From assembly GCF_022179465.1 (NCBI RefSeq), contig NZ_BPQV01000001.1, positions 372,001 to 436,000 on the forward strand: DNA of 64,000 bases, written 5' to 3'. Below are positions 36,891-43,881 of the stretch, piece after piece. The stretch is from Methylobacterium organophilum. Lineage in GTDB: Bacteria; Pseudomonadota; Alphaproteobacteria; Rhizobiales; Beijerinckiaceae. Under the pieces are notes generated by a model. It ran no database searches. It was not told where the DNA came from and saw only the letters and a list, made by a program, of their open reading frames with translations. Every line of letters begins with the position of its first letter. The first letter of the stretch is position 1. The translations under genes were made by a program, and so were the position numbers.

Positions 36891-37658
36891 ATGCTGAGCG
36901 TGGAGGGCCTGTCCTTCGGCTATCCCGGCCGCACGGTCGGGCGCGACGTGAGCTTCGCCCTGAAAGCGGGAGAGGTGCTCTGCCTGCTCGGGCCGAACGG
37001 GGGCGGCAAGACCACTCTGTTCAAGACGGTGCTCGGGCTGCTTCCGGCCCAGGCGGGGCGCGTCAGCCTCGATGGGCAGGACATCGCCCGCTGGTCCCGG
37101 GCGCAGGTCGCCCGCGCCCTGGCCTACGTGCCCCAGGCCCATGCGGCCTTCTTTCCCTTCAGCGTCCGCGAGGTCGTGCTGATGGGCCGTGCCAGCCGTC
37201 TGCCGCCCTTCGCGAGCCCCGGGCCGTCCGACCACGCGGCGGCGGAGCAGGCGCTCGCGCGCCTCGGCATCGGCCATCTCGCCGGCCGGATCTATACGGA
37301 GATCAGCGGGGGCGAGCGGCAGATGGCCCTCATCGCCCGGGCGCTCGCCGGAGAGCCGCGCATCCTGGTGATGGACGAACCCACCGCGAGCCTCGATTTC
37401 GGGAATCAGGCCCGGGTGCTGTCGCAGGTGCGGCGGCTCGCGGCCCGGGGCATCGCGGTGATTCTCTCCACCCACGATCCCGGCCACGCCTTCCTCTGCG
37501 CCGACCGGGTTCTCGCCCTGCACGAGGGCCGCCTCGCGGCCGCCGGGCCGCCCGCGGAGACGGTCACCCCGGAAATCCTGCGCCGGCTCTACGGGGTGGA
37601 GGTGACGGTGGCGCCGCTCCCGGGGGGCCTGGCCGCCTGCGCGCCGGTCCTGTCCTAG
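36891..37658 (+). CDS. Metal-chelate ABC transporter ATP-binding protein
   Basis: This is the FepC/BtuD-type ATPase for the preceding permease, 255 residues. Walker A is GPNGGGKTTLF, the Q-loop AYVPQAHAAFF, the signature EISGGERQ, and Walker B ILVMDEPTASLD with the His switch (STHDPGHAF). ATG 36891 follows the permease stop by 10 bp, with a GAGGG ribosome-binding site overlapping the end of the previous gene. Its stop is 55 bp from the facing Mop gene stop. The substrate is that of the binding protein. Confidence 0.93.
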   Translation: MLSVEGLSFGYPGRTVGRDVSFALKAGEVLCLLGPNGGGKTTLFKTVLGLLPAQAGRVSLDGQDIARWSRAQVARALAYVPQAHAAFFPFSVREVVLMGRASRLPPFASPGPSDHAAAEQALARLGIGHLAGRIYTEISGGERQMALIARALAGEPRILVMDEPTASLDFGNQARVLSQVRRLAARGIAVILSTHDPGHAFLCADRVLALHEGRLAAAGPPAETVTPEILRRLYGVEVTVAPLPGGLAACAPVLS

Positions 37659-37713
37659 AGACGCAGGAGCCGGAGAAGCGCCCCTCCGCGAGGAAGGGCA
37701 CCGGTGTTCTGTT

Positions 37714-37923
37714 TTAGTCGACGGCGATCATCACGTCAGAGGCCTTGACCACGGCATAGGCCTCGCCGCCGACGGTGAGCTTGAGGCTGTCCACCGCCTC
37801 GTTGGTGATGGCGGAGGTGACGACCTGGCCCGGCCCGACCTCGATCTTCACATGGGCGGTGGTCGCGCCCTTCTCGACCGAGACGATCTTGCCCTTGAGC
37901 ACGTTGCGCGCGCTGATCTTCAC
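37714..37923 (-). CDS. Molybdate-binding Mop (TOBE) domain protein, molbindin-like
   Basis: A 69-residue single Mop/TOBE domain protein of the molbindin family, which binds molybdate or tungstate as a hexamer for storage or homeostasis. The whole product is one domain (MKISARNVLKGKIVSVEKG, VKIEVGPGQVVTSAITNEAVDSL, AVVKASDVMIAVD). Translation starts at GTG 37921-37923, preceded by AGGAGGAAC, a strong ribosome-binding site. It is convergent with the ABC importer, so a link to that transporter is possible but not proven. Confidence 0.9.
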   Translation of the reverse strand: MKISARNVLKGKIVSVEKGATTAHVKIEVGPGQVVTSAITNEAVDSLKLTVGGEAYAVVKASDVMIAVD

Positions 37924-38154
37924 GGATGTTCCTCCTGTGATTGAGCCCCGCGCCGCCTATAGACCGGGGCTCCGCGCGGTGCCAGGAAAACGCCGTTGCT
38001 TGAGCATCGCAGCAATCCATCGACCGCACTAGCCAGGCCCGCGCGAGGCCGCTATAAGCCGCGCCTCGAATCTCCGTTTGCAGCACGGTGCCGATGGTGA
38101 TCCCGCAGGATGCGGGAGCCGCCCAGGCGCCTTTTTTGCCGTAGGATCCTTCCC

Positions 38155-38343
38155 GTGGCCGTTCCGAAGCGAAAGACCTCCCCCTCCCGCCGCGGCATGC
38201 GCCGCTCCGCCGACGCCCTCAAGGCCCCGACCTATGTCGAGGACAAGGACTCGGGCGAGCTGCGCCGTCCGCACCACATCGACCTGAAGACCGGCATGTA
38301 CCGTGGCCGTCAGGTCCTGAAGGTGAAGTCGGCCGAGGCCTGA
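38155..38343 (+). CDS. rpmF: 50S ribosomal protein L32
   Basis: L32 is a small zinc-free or zinc-ribbon ribosomal protein of the large subunit. The 62-residue product ([20 protein letters not shown], then [17 protein letters not shown]) matches L32 with the non-Cys form. It starts at GTG 38155-38157; no ATG fits the invariant A-V-P-K start. No plsX is adjacent. Upstream, a small CCCGC/GCGGG hairpin lies in the leader. Confidence 0.95.
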
Positions 38344-38391
38344 TTCCGCGCTTCCGGCGCGCTCGTCACGGGCGCGCCGCGCCGCTCTCTT

Positions 38392-38628
38392 CTATCGACC
38401 CGATCGTCCGCCGGCCGCCCGCGCGTAATGCGCGGCTGCGGCCTTCTGGCGTTCCGGGCGCGATGGAAACGGGGCCGGCTCGCTGTTGACGAGGAGCTGG
38501 GCCAGGAAGCTCGCCCGCGGCCTTGGACCGACGAGGCGTACACCGCCCCGGTCCGGGCCTGCTTGGCCGGACACGAGGGCGCGGCCTTGGCCGGTCACCC
38601 GATCGTCGTCGTCGTTCCCGCCACGCAA
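38392..38628 (-). CDS. Hypothetical small protein
   Basis: A possible 78-residue protein on the minus strand between rpmF and phaR. Its second half (RASFLAQLLVNSEPAPFPSRPERQKAAAAHYARAAG) has the look of a short Rhizobiales protein class with an 'FLAQL' motif and a Tyr/Ala-rich end. The first half (MRGGNDDDDRVTGQGRALVSG) is charged and Gly-rich. I could not identify a family. Overlapping Arg-rich ORFs in other frames are weaker. The start and even the coding status are uncertain. Confidence 0.42.
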   Translation of the reverse strand: MRGGNDDDDRVTGQGRALVSGQAGPDRGGVRLVGPRPRASFLAQLLVNSEPAPFPSRPERQKAAAAHYARAAGGRSGR

Positions 38629-38857
38629 AGCCGGCCACTCCTTCGGCGCCCGCCTTCATGAAATGAGCAAGACACCGCTAGCGGCAACGGTTTTTTAACG
38701 CCTCCGTTCCGGCAGCCCGAGGGCACACCCCGCGCGCACATCCATCCAAGCCATTGATCGGTCTCGTGTTCCGACCCGAATCGATGGGCGGTCCGGCGAG
38801 AGGCGATCGCGCAACCGGGTAGTCTTTACGGAGTGGTTGCCGACCCGCGCCGACCCG

Positions 38858-39442
38858 TTATTTCTTGGCGAGGGCCTCAAGACGGGCCTGCATCTCGGCC
38901 ATCTGCCGCTTCAGGTCGTCCAGATCGCCACCGGGTGCCGGCGCCTGCGCCGCGGGGGCGTTGGGGGCGGGGGCCTGGCCGAAGCCGCCCGTGAACATCT
39001 TCATCGCATCGCCGAAGAAGCTCATATTGGCCCGGACCTGCTCCTGCAGCGCCTGCTGGAAGGCCGCGGGCCCGAAGCTCTGCGCCATCTTCTCGCGCAG
39101 CCCGTCCTGGTCCTTGGCGAAATTCGCCATGGAGAATTCGAGGAAGCTCGGCACCATGGTGCGCATGCTGTCGCCGTAGAAGCGGATCAGTTGCCGCAGG
39201 AAGGCGACGGGCAGCAGGTTGTCCTCGCCGGCCTTGTTCTCCTGCTCGAAGATGATCTGGGTGAGCACCGCGCGGGTGATGTCGTCCCCCGAGCGCGCAT
39301 CGTACACGACGAAATCCTCGCCGCTCTGCACCATGCCGGCCAGATCCTCGAGCGTGACGTAGGTCGAGGTGCCCGTGTGATAGAGGCGACGGTTCGCGTA
39401 TTTCTTGATGACGGTCTGATGCCCCTTGCCGTTCTCGGCCAT
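38858..39442 (-). CDS. phaR: Polyhydroxyalkanoate synthesis repressor PhaR
   Basis: PhaR binds PHB granules and DNA, and releases phasin and PHB-gene promoters when polymer accumulates. The 194-residue product starts at ATG 39440-39442, which follows GGGAGGTG; the longer ORF to 39481 has no such signal. The PHB/PHA-accumulation DNA-binding domain is at the start (TVIKKYANRRLYHTGTSTYVTLEDLAGMVQSGEDFVVYDARSGDDITRAVL). The accumulation domain (QIIFEQENKAGEDNLLPVAFLRQLIRFYG) and a Gln/Leu coiled tail (LDDLKRQMAEMQARLEAL) follow. It is divergent from phaA across a 312-bp gap with a TGCAGTGCA site. Confidence 0.96.
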   Translation of the reverse strand: MAENGKGHQTVIKKYANRRLYHTGTSTYVTLEDLAGMVQSGEDFVVYDARSGDDITRAVLTQIIFEQENKAGEDNLLPVAFLRQLIRFYGDSMRTMVPSFLEFSMANFAKDQDGLREKMAQSFGPAAFQQALQEQVRANMSFFGDAMKMFTGGFGQAPAPNAPAAQAPAPGGDLDDLKRQMAEMQARLEALAKK

Positions 39443-39754
39443 CCCCGCGGCACCTCCCGCTCCGTTGACGATCGCGCGCAAAGCCTTCTCGCTCCGCTTC
39501 CGCCGTGGTCCCGCAACCGCGGAACCCTCCCGTGACGGCCGACCTTAAGGCACTCTCGCGGTGGCGAAAACAGCAATTTTCCAAGCGATCCGCAGAATAA
39601 TGCAGTGCAGGTGGGTTCGGCTGCTTTGGATCGGCCCGCCTCCACCCTCGGCACGCTTGACTTCACAGGTCTCAGGGCTTTCTTCCGATGAACGGCAGGC
39701 CGCGCGCAACGACGATCCAACAAGGTCGCGCCGCCGGATGAGGAGAACGTCACG
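39443..39754. other. phaR-phaA divergent promoter region
   Basis: 312 bp with no gene. It contains a TGC-N3-GCA palindrome at 39601-39609 in a moderately AT-rich stretch (39560-39620), about 155 bp from each start, that suits PhaR or phasin regulation. The phaA ribosome-binding site GAGGAG ends near 39744. Confidence 0.5.
39601..39609. promoter_or_regulatory. Candidate PhaR operator (TGCAGTGCA)
   Basis: TGCAGTGCA is a 9-bp TGC-N3-GCA motif near the middle of the phaR-phaA gap. TGC/GCA palindromes of this kind are described as PhaR-binding sequences in other alphaproteobacteria. It would serve autoregulation of phaR and control of phaA. It is short and could be fortuitous. Confidence 0.4.
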
Positions 39755-40939
39755 ATGGCAGCCAGCGAAGATATCGTCATTGTCGGAGCCGCGCGCACGC
39801 CGGTGGGTTCGTTCGCAGGCGCCTTCGGCAGCGTGCCCGCCCACGAGCTCGGTGCGGTGGCGATCAAGGCGGCGCTGGAGCGCGCCGGCGTCTCCCCCGA
39901 CGAGGTGGACGAGGTGATTTTCGGTCAGGTGCTCACCGCGGGCGCCGGCCAGAACCCGGCCCGCCAGGCGGCGATCAAGGCCGGCATCCCGGAGAAGGCC
40001 ACCGCCTGGGGCCTCAACCAGGTCTGCGGCTCGGGCCTGCGCACCGTCGCCGTCGGCATGCAGCAGATCGCCAACGGCGATGCGAACATCATCGTGGCCG
40101 GCGGCCAGGAATCGATGTCGCTCTCGCCCCACTGCCAGTATCTGCGCGGCGGCCAGAAGATGGGCGACATCAAGCTCATCGACACGATGATCAAGGACGG
40201 CCTCTGGGACGCCTTCAACGGCTACCACATGGGCCAGACCGCCGAGAACGTGGCCCAGGCCTTCCAGCTCACCCGCGAGCAGCAGGACGCCTTCGCGACC
40301 CGCTCGCAGAACAAGGCCGAGGCCGCCCGCAAGGAGGGCCGCTTCAAGGAGGAGATCGTCCCCGTCACCGTGCCGGGCAAGAAGGGCGACACCGTCGTCG
40401 ACACCGACGAGTACATCCGCGACGGCGCCACGATCGAGGCGATGGCCAAGCTGAAGCCCGCCTTCGCCAAGGACGGCACGGTCACCGCCGCCAACGCCTC
40501 CGGCCTCAATGACGGCGCCGCCGCCATCGTGCTGATGTCGGCCTCCGAGGCCGAGAAGCGGGGCCTCAAGCCGCTCGCCCGGATCGTGTCCTGGGCGACC
40601 GCGGGCGTCGATCCGAAGGTGATGGGCACGGGCCCGATCCCGGCCTCGCGCAAGGCGCTGGACAAGGCCGGCTGGAAGCCCTCCGACCTCGACCTGATCG
40701 AGGCCAACGAGGCCTTCGCCGCCCAGGCCCTCGCCGTGAACAAGGACATGGGCTGGGACGACGAGAAGGTGAACGTCAATGGCGGCGCCATCGCCATCGG
40801 CCACCCGATCGGCGCGTCCGGCGCCCGCGTCCTGGTCACCCTGCTGCACGAGCTGAAGCGCCGCGACGCCAAGAAGGGCCTCGCCACGCTCTGCATCGGC
40901 GGCGGCATGGGCGTCGCGATGTGCGTCGAGCGCGTCTGA
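39755..40939 (+). CDS. phaA: Acetyl-CoA acetyltransferase (beta-ketothiolase)
   Basis: PhaA condenses two acetyl-CoA to acetoacetyl-CoA, the first step of PHB synthesis; the same step feeds the ethylmalonyl-CoA pathway. The 394-residue product has the acyl-enzyme Cys C91 ([13 protein letters not shown]), the NEAFAAQAL motif, the [17 protein letters not shown] His, and the second catalytic Cys in [21 protein letters not shown] ribosome-binding site precedes the ATG. It is followed by a T-rich hairpin terminator, so phaB is not in simple read-through. Confidence 0.97.
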   Translation: MAASEDIVIVGAARTPVGSFAGAFGSVPAHELGAVAIKAALERAGVSPDEVDEVIFGQVLTAGAGQNPARQAAIKAGIPEKATAWGLNQVCGSGLRTVAVGMQQIANGDANIIVAGGQESMSLSPHCQYLRGGQKMGDIKLIDTMIKDGLWDAFNGYHMGQTAENVAQAFQLTREQQDAFATRSQNKAEAARKEGRFKEEIVPVTVPGKKGDTVVDTDEYIRDGATIEAMAKLKPAFAKDGTVTAANASGLNDGAAAIVLMSASEAEKRGLKPLARIVSWATAGVDPKVMGTGPIPASRKALDKAGWKPSDLDLIEANEAFAAQALAVNKDMGWDDEKVNVNGGAIAIGHPIGASGARVLVTLLHELKRRDAKKGLATLCIGGGMGVAMCVERV

Positions 40940-40951
40940 GGCGCGCCTCCG

Positions 40952-40995
40952 GGGGAGGGGCCGCCCTTCCCCGGCCGTTCCTCAAACGGTTTTTT
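40952..40995 (+). terminator. Intrinsic terminator after phaA
   Basis: CCGTT-CCTCA-AACGG (40975-40989) is a 5-bp stem directly followed by six T (40990-40995). Just upstream a larger near-perfect hairpin (about 40949-40974, GGGGGAGGG/CCCTTCCCC) adds structure. It lies 36 bp after the phaA stop. It implies that phaB is transcribed mainly from its own promoter in the following gap. Confidence 0.75.
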
Positions 40996-41209
40996 GGCAA
41001 AAGCGCTTGAGGCTCCGTAAAATTTAAATGCGATGCGGAGCGCGGCGCCCCCGGCTAAACCGGTCGTCCACGGGGCGGCACGGTCGCCCGCCCACGCCCG
41101 CCTTGCCCGAAAGACCGGTGACAGGACGGCTTTCCTGTGAGCCGCCCGCCTAGCCGGTGTTTCGGAAAGCACAGTAAAAACAGACTCTAACGAGAGCACG
41201 GAGGAAACC

Positions 41210-41938
41210 ATGGCTCAGGAACGCGTCGCCCTCGTCACGGGCGGGACGCGCGGCATCGGCGCCGCGATCTCCAAGAGGCTGAAGGACAAGGGCTACAAGG
41301 TCGCCGCGAATTACGGCGGCAACGACGAGGCGGCCAACGCCTTCAAGGCCGAGACCGGCATCCCGGTCTTCAAGTTCGACGTGGGCGATCTCGCGAGCTG
41401 CGAGGCCGGCATCAAGGCCATCGAAGCCGAGCTCGGCCCGATCGACATCCTGGTCAACAACGCCGGCATCACCCGCGACGGCGCCTTCCACAAGATGAGC
41501 TTCGACAAGTGGCAGGCGGTCCTCAAGACCAATCTCGACTCGATGTTCACCTGCACCCGGCCGCTGATCGAGGGCATGCGCTCCCGCAATTTCGGCCGCA
41601 TCATCATCATCTCGTCGATCAACGGCCAGAAGGGCCAGGCCGGCCAGACCAACTACTCGGCCGCCAAGGCCGGCGTGATCGGCTTCGCCAAGGCGCTGGC
41701 GCAGGAGAGCGCCGCAAAGGGCATCACCGTGAACGTGATCGCCCCCGGCTACATCGCCACCGACATGGTGATGGCGGTGCCGGAGGACATCCGCAACAAG
41801 ATCATCGCGACGATTCCCACGGGCCGCCTCGGCGAGGCCAACGAGATCGCGCAGGCGGTGGAATACCTGGCGAGCGACGAGGCCGGCTTCGTCACCGGCT
41901 CGACGCTGACCATCAACGGCGGCCAGCACTTCGTCTGA
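41210..41938 (+). CDS. phaB: NADPH-dependent acetoacetyl-CoA reductase
   Basis: PhaB reduces acetoacetyl-CoA to (R)-3-hydroxybutyryl-CoA, the PHB monomer. The 242-residue short-chain dehydrogenase has the cofactor motif [24 protein letters not shown], the catalytic Ser (IIISSINGQ), Tyr-Lys (NYSAAKAG) and the substrate-side [21 protein letters not shown] ribosome-binding site precedes the ATG. It lies 270 bp from phaA with an intervening terminator, and its own terminator follows. The gene order (phaR divergent, phaA then phaB, without phaC) matches a monomer-supply locus. Confidence 0.97.
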   Translation: MAQERVALVTGGTRGIGAAISKRLKDKGYKVAANYGGNDEAANAFKAETGIPVFKFDVGDLASCEAGIKAIEAELGPIDILVNNAGITRDGAFHKMSFDKWQAVLKTNLDSMFTCTRPLIEGMRSRNFGRIIIISSINGQKGQAGQTNYSAAKAGVIGFAKALAQESAAKGITVNVIAPGYIATDMVMAVPEDIRNKIIATIPTGRLGEANEIAQAVEYLASDEAGFVTGSTLTINGGQHFV

Positions 41939-41959
41939 TCCGGCCGTTCGGCTGAGACG

Positions 41960-41991
41960 GGCCGGGGCGATCCTGTCGCCCCGGCCTTTCT
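41960..41991 (+). terminator. Intrinsic terminator after phaB
   Basis: A perfect 11-bp GC-rich stem (GGCCGGGGCGA with TCGCCCCGGCC) with a 5-base loop, followed by TTTCT, lies just after the phaB stop. The convergent cupin gene ends 14 bp later, so it may serve both. Confidence 0.85.
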
Positions 41992-42004
41992 GGTAGGTTG
42001 GGCC

Positions 42005-42448
42005 CTAGCCCCGCGGCGTCGGCCGCCAGTCCGGCGGGGCCATCTCGAAGCCGGCGAAGTCGAAGCCCGGCGACACCGTGCAGCCGACGAGCGTCCAGGC
42101 GCCGAGGCTGGTGGCCGTCTGCCAATGGCCGGCCGGCACCACGAGCTGGGGGCGCTGGCCCCGGGCGAGGTCCGGGCCGAGATGGTGGGCCGAGGCGTCG
42201 TGGCCGTTCGGGCTCAGGGTGATCACCATCGGCGCGCCGGCATACCAGTGCCAGATCTCCGCGGCGTCGACCCGGTGCCAGGCCGAGACCTCGCCGATCC
42301 CGAGCAGATAATAGATCGCCGTGCCGACGGAGCGGCCGTCGATCGCCCGCGGATCGCGGAAGGTCTCGCGGTAATGGCCGCCCTCGGGATGCGGCTGCAA
42401 ACCGAGGCTGGCGATGATCTCCTCGGCGCTCGTCCCCGTCGCAGCCAT
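42005..42448 (-). CDS. Cupin_5-family protein
   Basis: A 147-residue protein of the DUF985/cupin_5 type, with the typical motifs PHPEGGHYRETFRDP, GTAIYYLLG, SAWHRVDAAEIWHWYAG, VVPAGHWQTATSLG and GCTVSPGFDFAGFEMA. The conserved His/Glu residues suggest a metal or sugar-binding cupin pocket. Family members are similar to yeast and plant proteins of unknown or isomerase-like role. ATG 42446-42448 (MAATGTSAEEI) is taken; an upstream start at 42505 has no support. It is convergent with phaB. Confidence 0.88.
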   Translation of the reverse strand: MAATGTSAEEIIASLGLQPHPEGGHYRETFRDPRAIDGRSVGTAIYYLLGIGEVSAWHRVDAAEIWHWYAGAPMVITLSPNGHDASAHHLGPDLARGQRPQLVVPAGHWQTATSLGAWTLVGCTVSPGFDFAGFEMAPPDWRPTPRG

Positions 42449-42523
42449 CGCTCTCCTCCTCTCCACGGCGTCACGCAACGCCCTGACGCCACCGCGGCGC
42501 GGCAAGAATCCCGCGAGCGGCGC

Positions 42524-43384
42524 TCACGGCCTGGGCAGATTGATGTCCGGCAGGGCGCCCTGGGGCAGGGTGCCCTGGGGCAAGGCCCCCTGCGGCAGCT
42601 TGGGGCCGGGCCGGGCGGCGGGCTTGGCGGCCTTCGGCTTGGCCGCCCCCGCCTTGCCGGCACCGGGATCGGCCGGAGCCCCGGCCTCCGCCATCGGGTC
42701 GGGCCGGCGCTTGGGCGGCGGCAGCGCCTTGGCGGCGGGCGCGTCCTCGCAGGCCTTGAAGGCGAGGCGGGCGATCGCGGCGCCGTCCTCGGCGACGAGG
42801 TTCAGGCTGTCGGGCAGGCTCACCAGAGTCTCGTCCCAGCGGACCGTGCCGCCGAGCACGCCTTCCAGCGTCGCCGGCGAGGCGCCCCGGCGCAAAGCCG
42901 TCAGGTCGGGGCCGTAGAGGGTGGCGATCTTCGCCCCGACCACGACCTGGAGCACCCGCGTCTGGTCCGGCGTCAGGGGGCGCAGGGGATTGTCGACGCT
43001 GATCAGGCCGCTGCGGCTCACCCAGAGATCGAGGTTCCTGGCCCCCTCGTAATGCACGGCCTTGCCCGGGTCGCAGGCGACGGGCGGCGCGGCGAAGGGA
43101 GTCGCGGAGGGCGGCGGCGCCTCCGCCTTCGCCGCGGCGGGGGGGGCCGCGTTCTCGGGCTTCGCCTCCGTCCGGCCCTGCGCCTCCGCAGCGGGCGCGG
43201 GCGTGTCCACGGGCTTCTTTTCCGCAGGCCTGGGCCTGGGTTTCGGCTTGGGCCGGGGCGGTTTGGCGGCGGGGGCGGCCTGTTCGGCGGGCGGGGGCGG
43301 CATCTCCGCATCCTGCGCCGCGGCGCCGAGGCTCAAGGCCGCAAGCCCCGCGAGACCCGCCAGAGCGGGGAAGGTCGCTCTCAT
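42524..43384 (-). CDS. Exported proline-rich protein of unknown function
   Basis: The 286-residue product has a signal peptide (MRATFPALAGLAGLAALSLG, cut near AAAQD). A disordered Pro/Ala/Lys/Glu segment (about 25-95) follows. A folded middle (HYEGARNLDLWVSRSGLISVDNPLRPL and DQTRVLQVVVGAKIATLYGPDL) carries the only recognisable structure. A C-terminal repeat LPQGALPQGTLPQGALP ends the protein. It overlaps the upstream 101-residue membrane gene by 4 bases (ATGA), so they are translationally coupled. No known family. Confidence 0.72.
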   Translation of the reverse strand: MRATFPALAGLAGLAALSLGAAAQDAEMPPPPAEQAAPAAKPPRPKPKPRPRPAEKKPVDTPAPAAEAQGRTEAKPENAAPPAAAKAEAPPPSATPFAAPPVACDPGKAVHYEGARNLDLWVSRSGLISVDNPLRPLTPDQTRVLQVVVGAKIATLYGPDLTALRRGASPATLEGVLGGTVRWDETLVSLPDSLNLVAEDGAAIARLAFKACEDAPAAKALPPPKRRPDPMAEAGAPADPGAGKAGAAKPKAAKPAARPGPKLPQGALPQGTLPQGALPDINLPRP

Positions 43385-43686
43385 CGGTTTCGTCGGTCCT
43401 CTCGTTCCGTCCGCCCCCCCTCCGCGCGATGATCCTCCAGCGCCCGCCGGACCGGCTCCGGATCGATGATCTCCAGATCGAGAATCTCCGCCTGCCGGTC
43501 GATCGGGCTCTCCCGCGCCGGCCGGATCGCGTCGATCGCCGCGTCCTCGTCCCGGGCGTCGAGGGCGAGTCGCTCCTCCTGTGGCAGGCGCAGGGGTTCG
43601 CGCTTGGCCCGGCCGTTCATCACGGCGAAGGCCGCGCAGGCGGCCACAAGGGCCGCGCCGGCGAGCAGGAACAGGAGCGTGTCCAT
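43381..43686 (-). CDS. Small membrane-anchored protein of unknown function
   Basis: A 101-residue protein with one N-terminal membrane helix (MDTLLFLLAGAALVAACAAFAVM) and an acidic/basic cytoplasmic tail (EERLALDARDEDAAID, QAEILDLEIIDPEPVRRALEDH). The frame is embedded in a much longer ORF (to 46791) that is a shadow of the PEPC-like gene, so only the part after ATG 43684-43686 is real. It is coupled to the following exported-protein gene by an ATGA overlap. The layout recalls an anchor or regulator of that protein. Confidence 0.6.
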   Translation of the reverse strand: MDTLLFLLAGAALVAACAAFAVMNGRAKREPLRLPQEERLALDARDEDAAIDAIRPARESPIDRQAEILDLEIIDPEPVRRALEDHRAEGGRTEREDRRNR

Positions 43687-43881
43687 CGTCGCCCCGAGCG
43701 TTAATGCGATTTCGGGCGCAGGGGAAACGATCCGCGCCAACATTTCTGCCGTAGCCGCCGCCCTCCGCCGAGGCCGCGCAACGGGCGGGACACCGAGGAA
43801 CGGTCCTTGCGTCGGAGGCGCAAGGGTGAAAACACCGCTGCTGCGGCGCAGCACCGGCCGCCGAAGGTGTGAGGAATCGCG

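Noticed and set aside
38678-38699. Possible terminator (CCGCTAGCGG with downstream T run)
   Set aside because: The pairing next to the six T is only four bases and the palindrome has no loop, so support is too weak.
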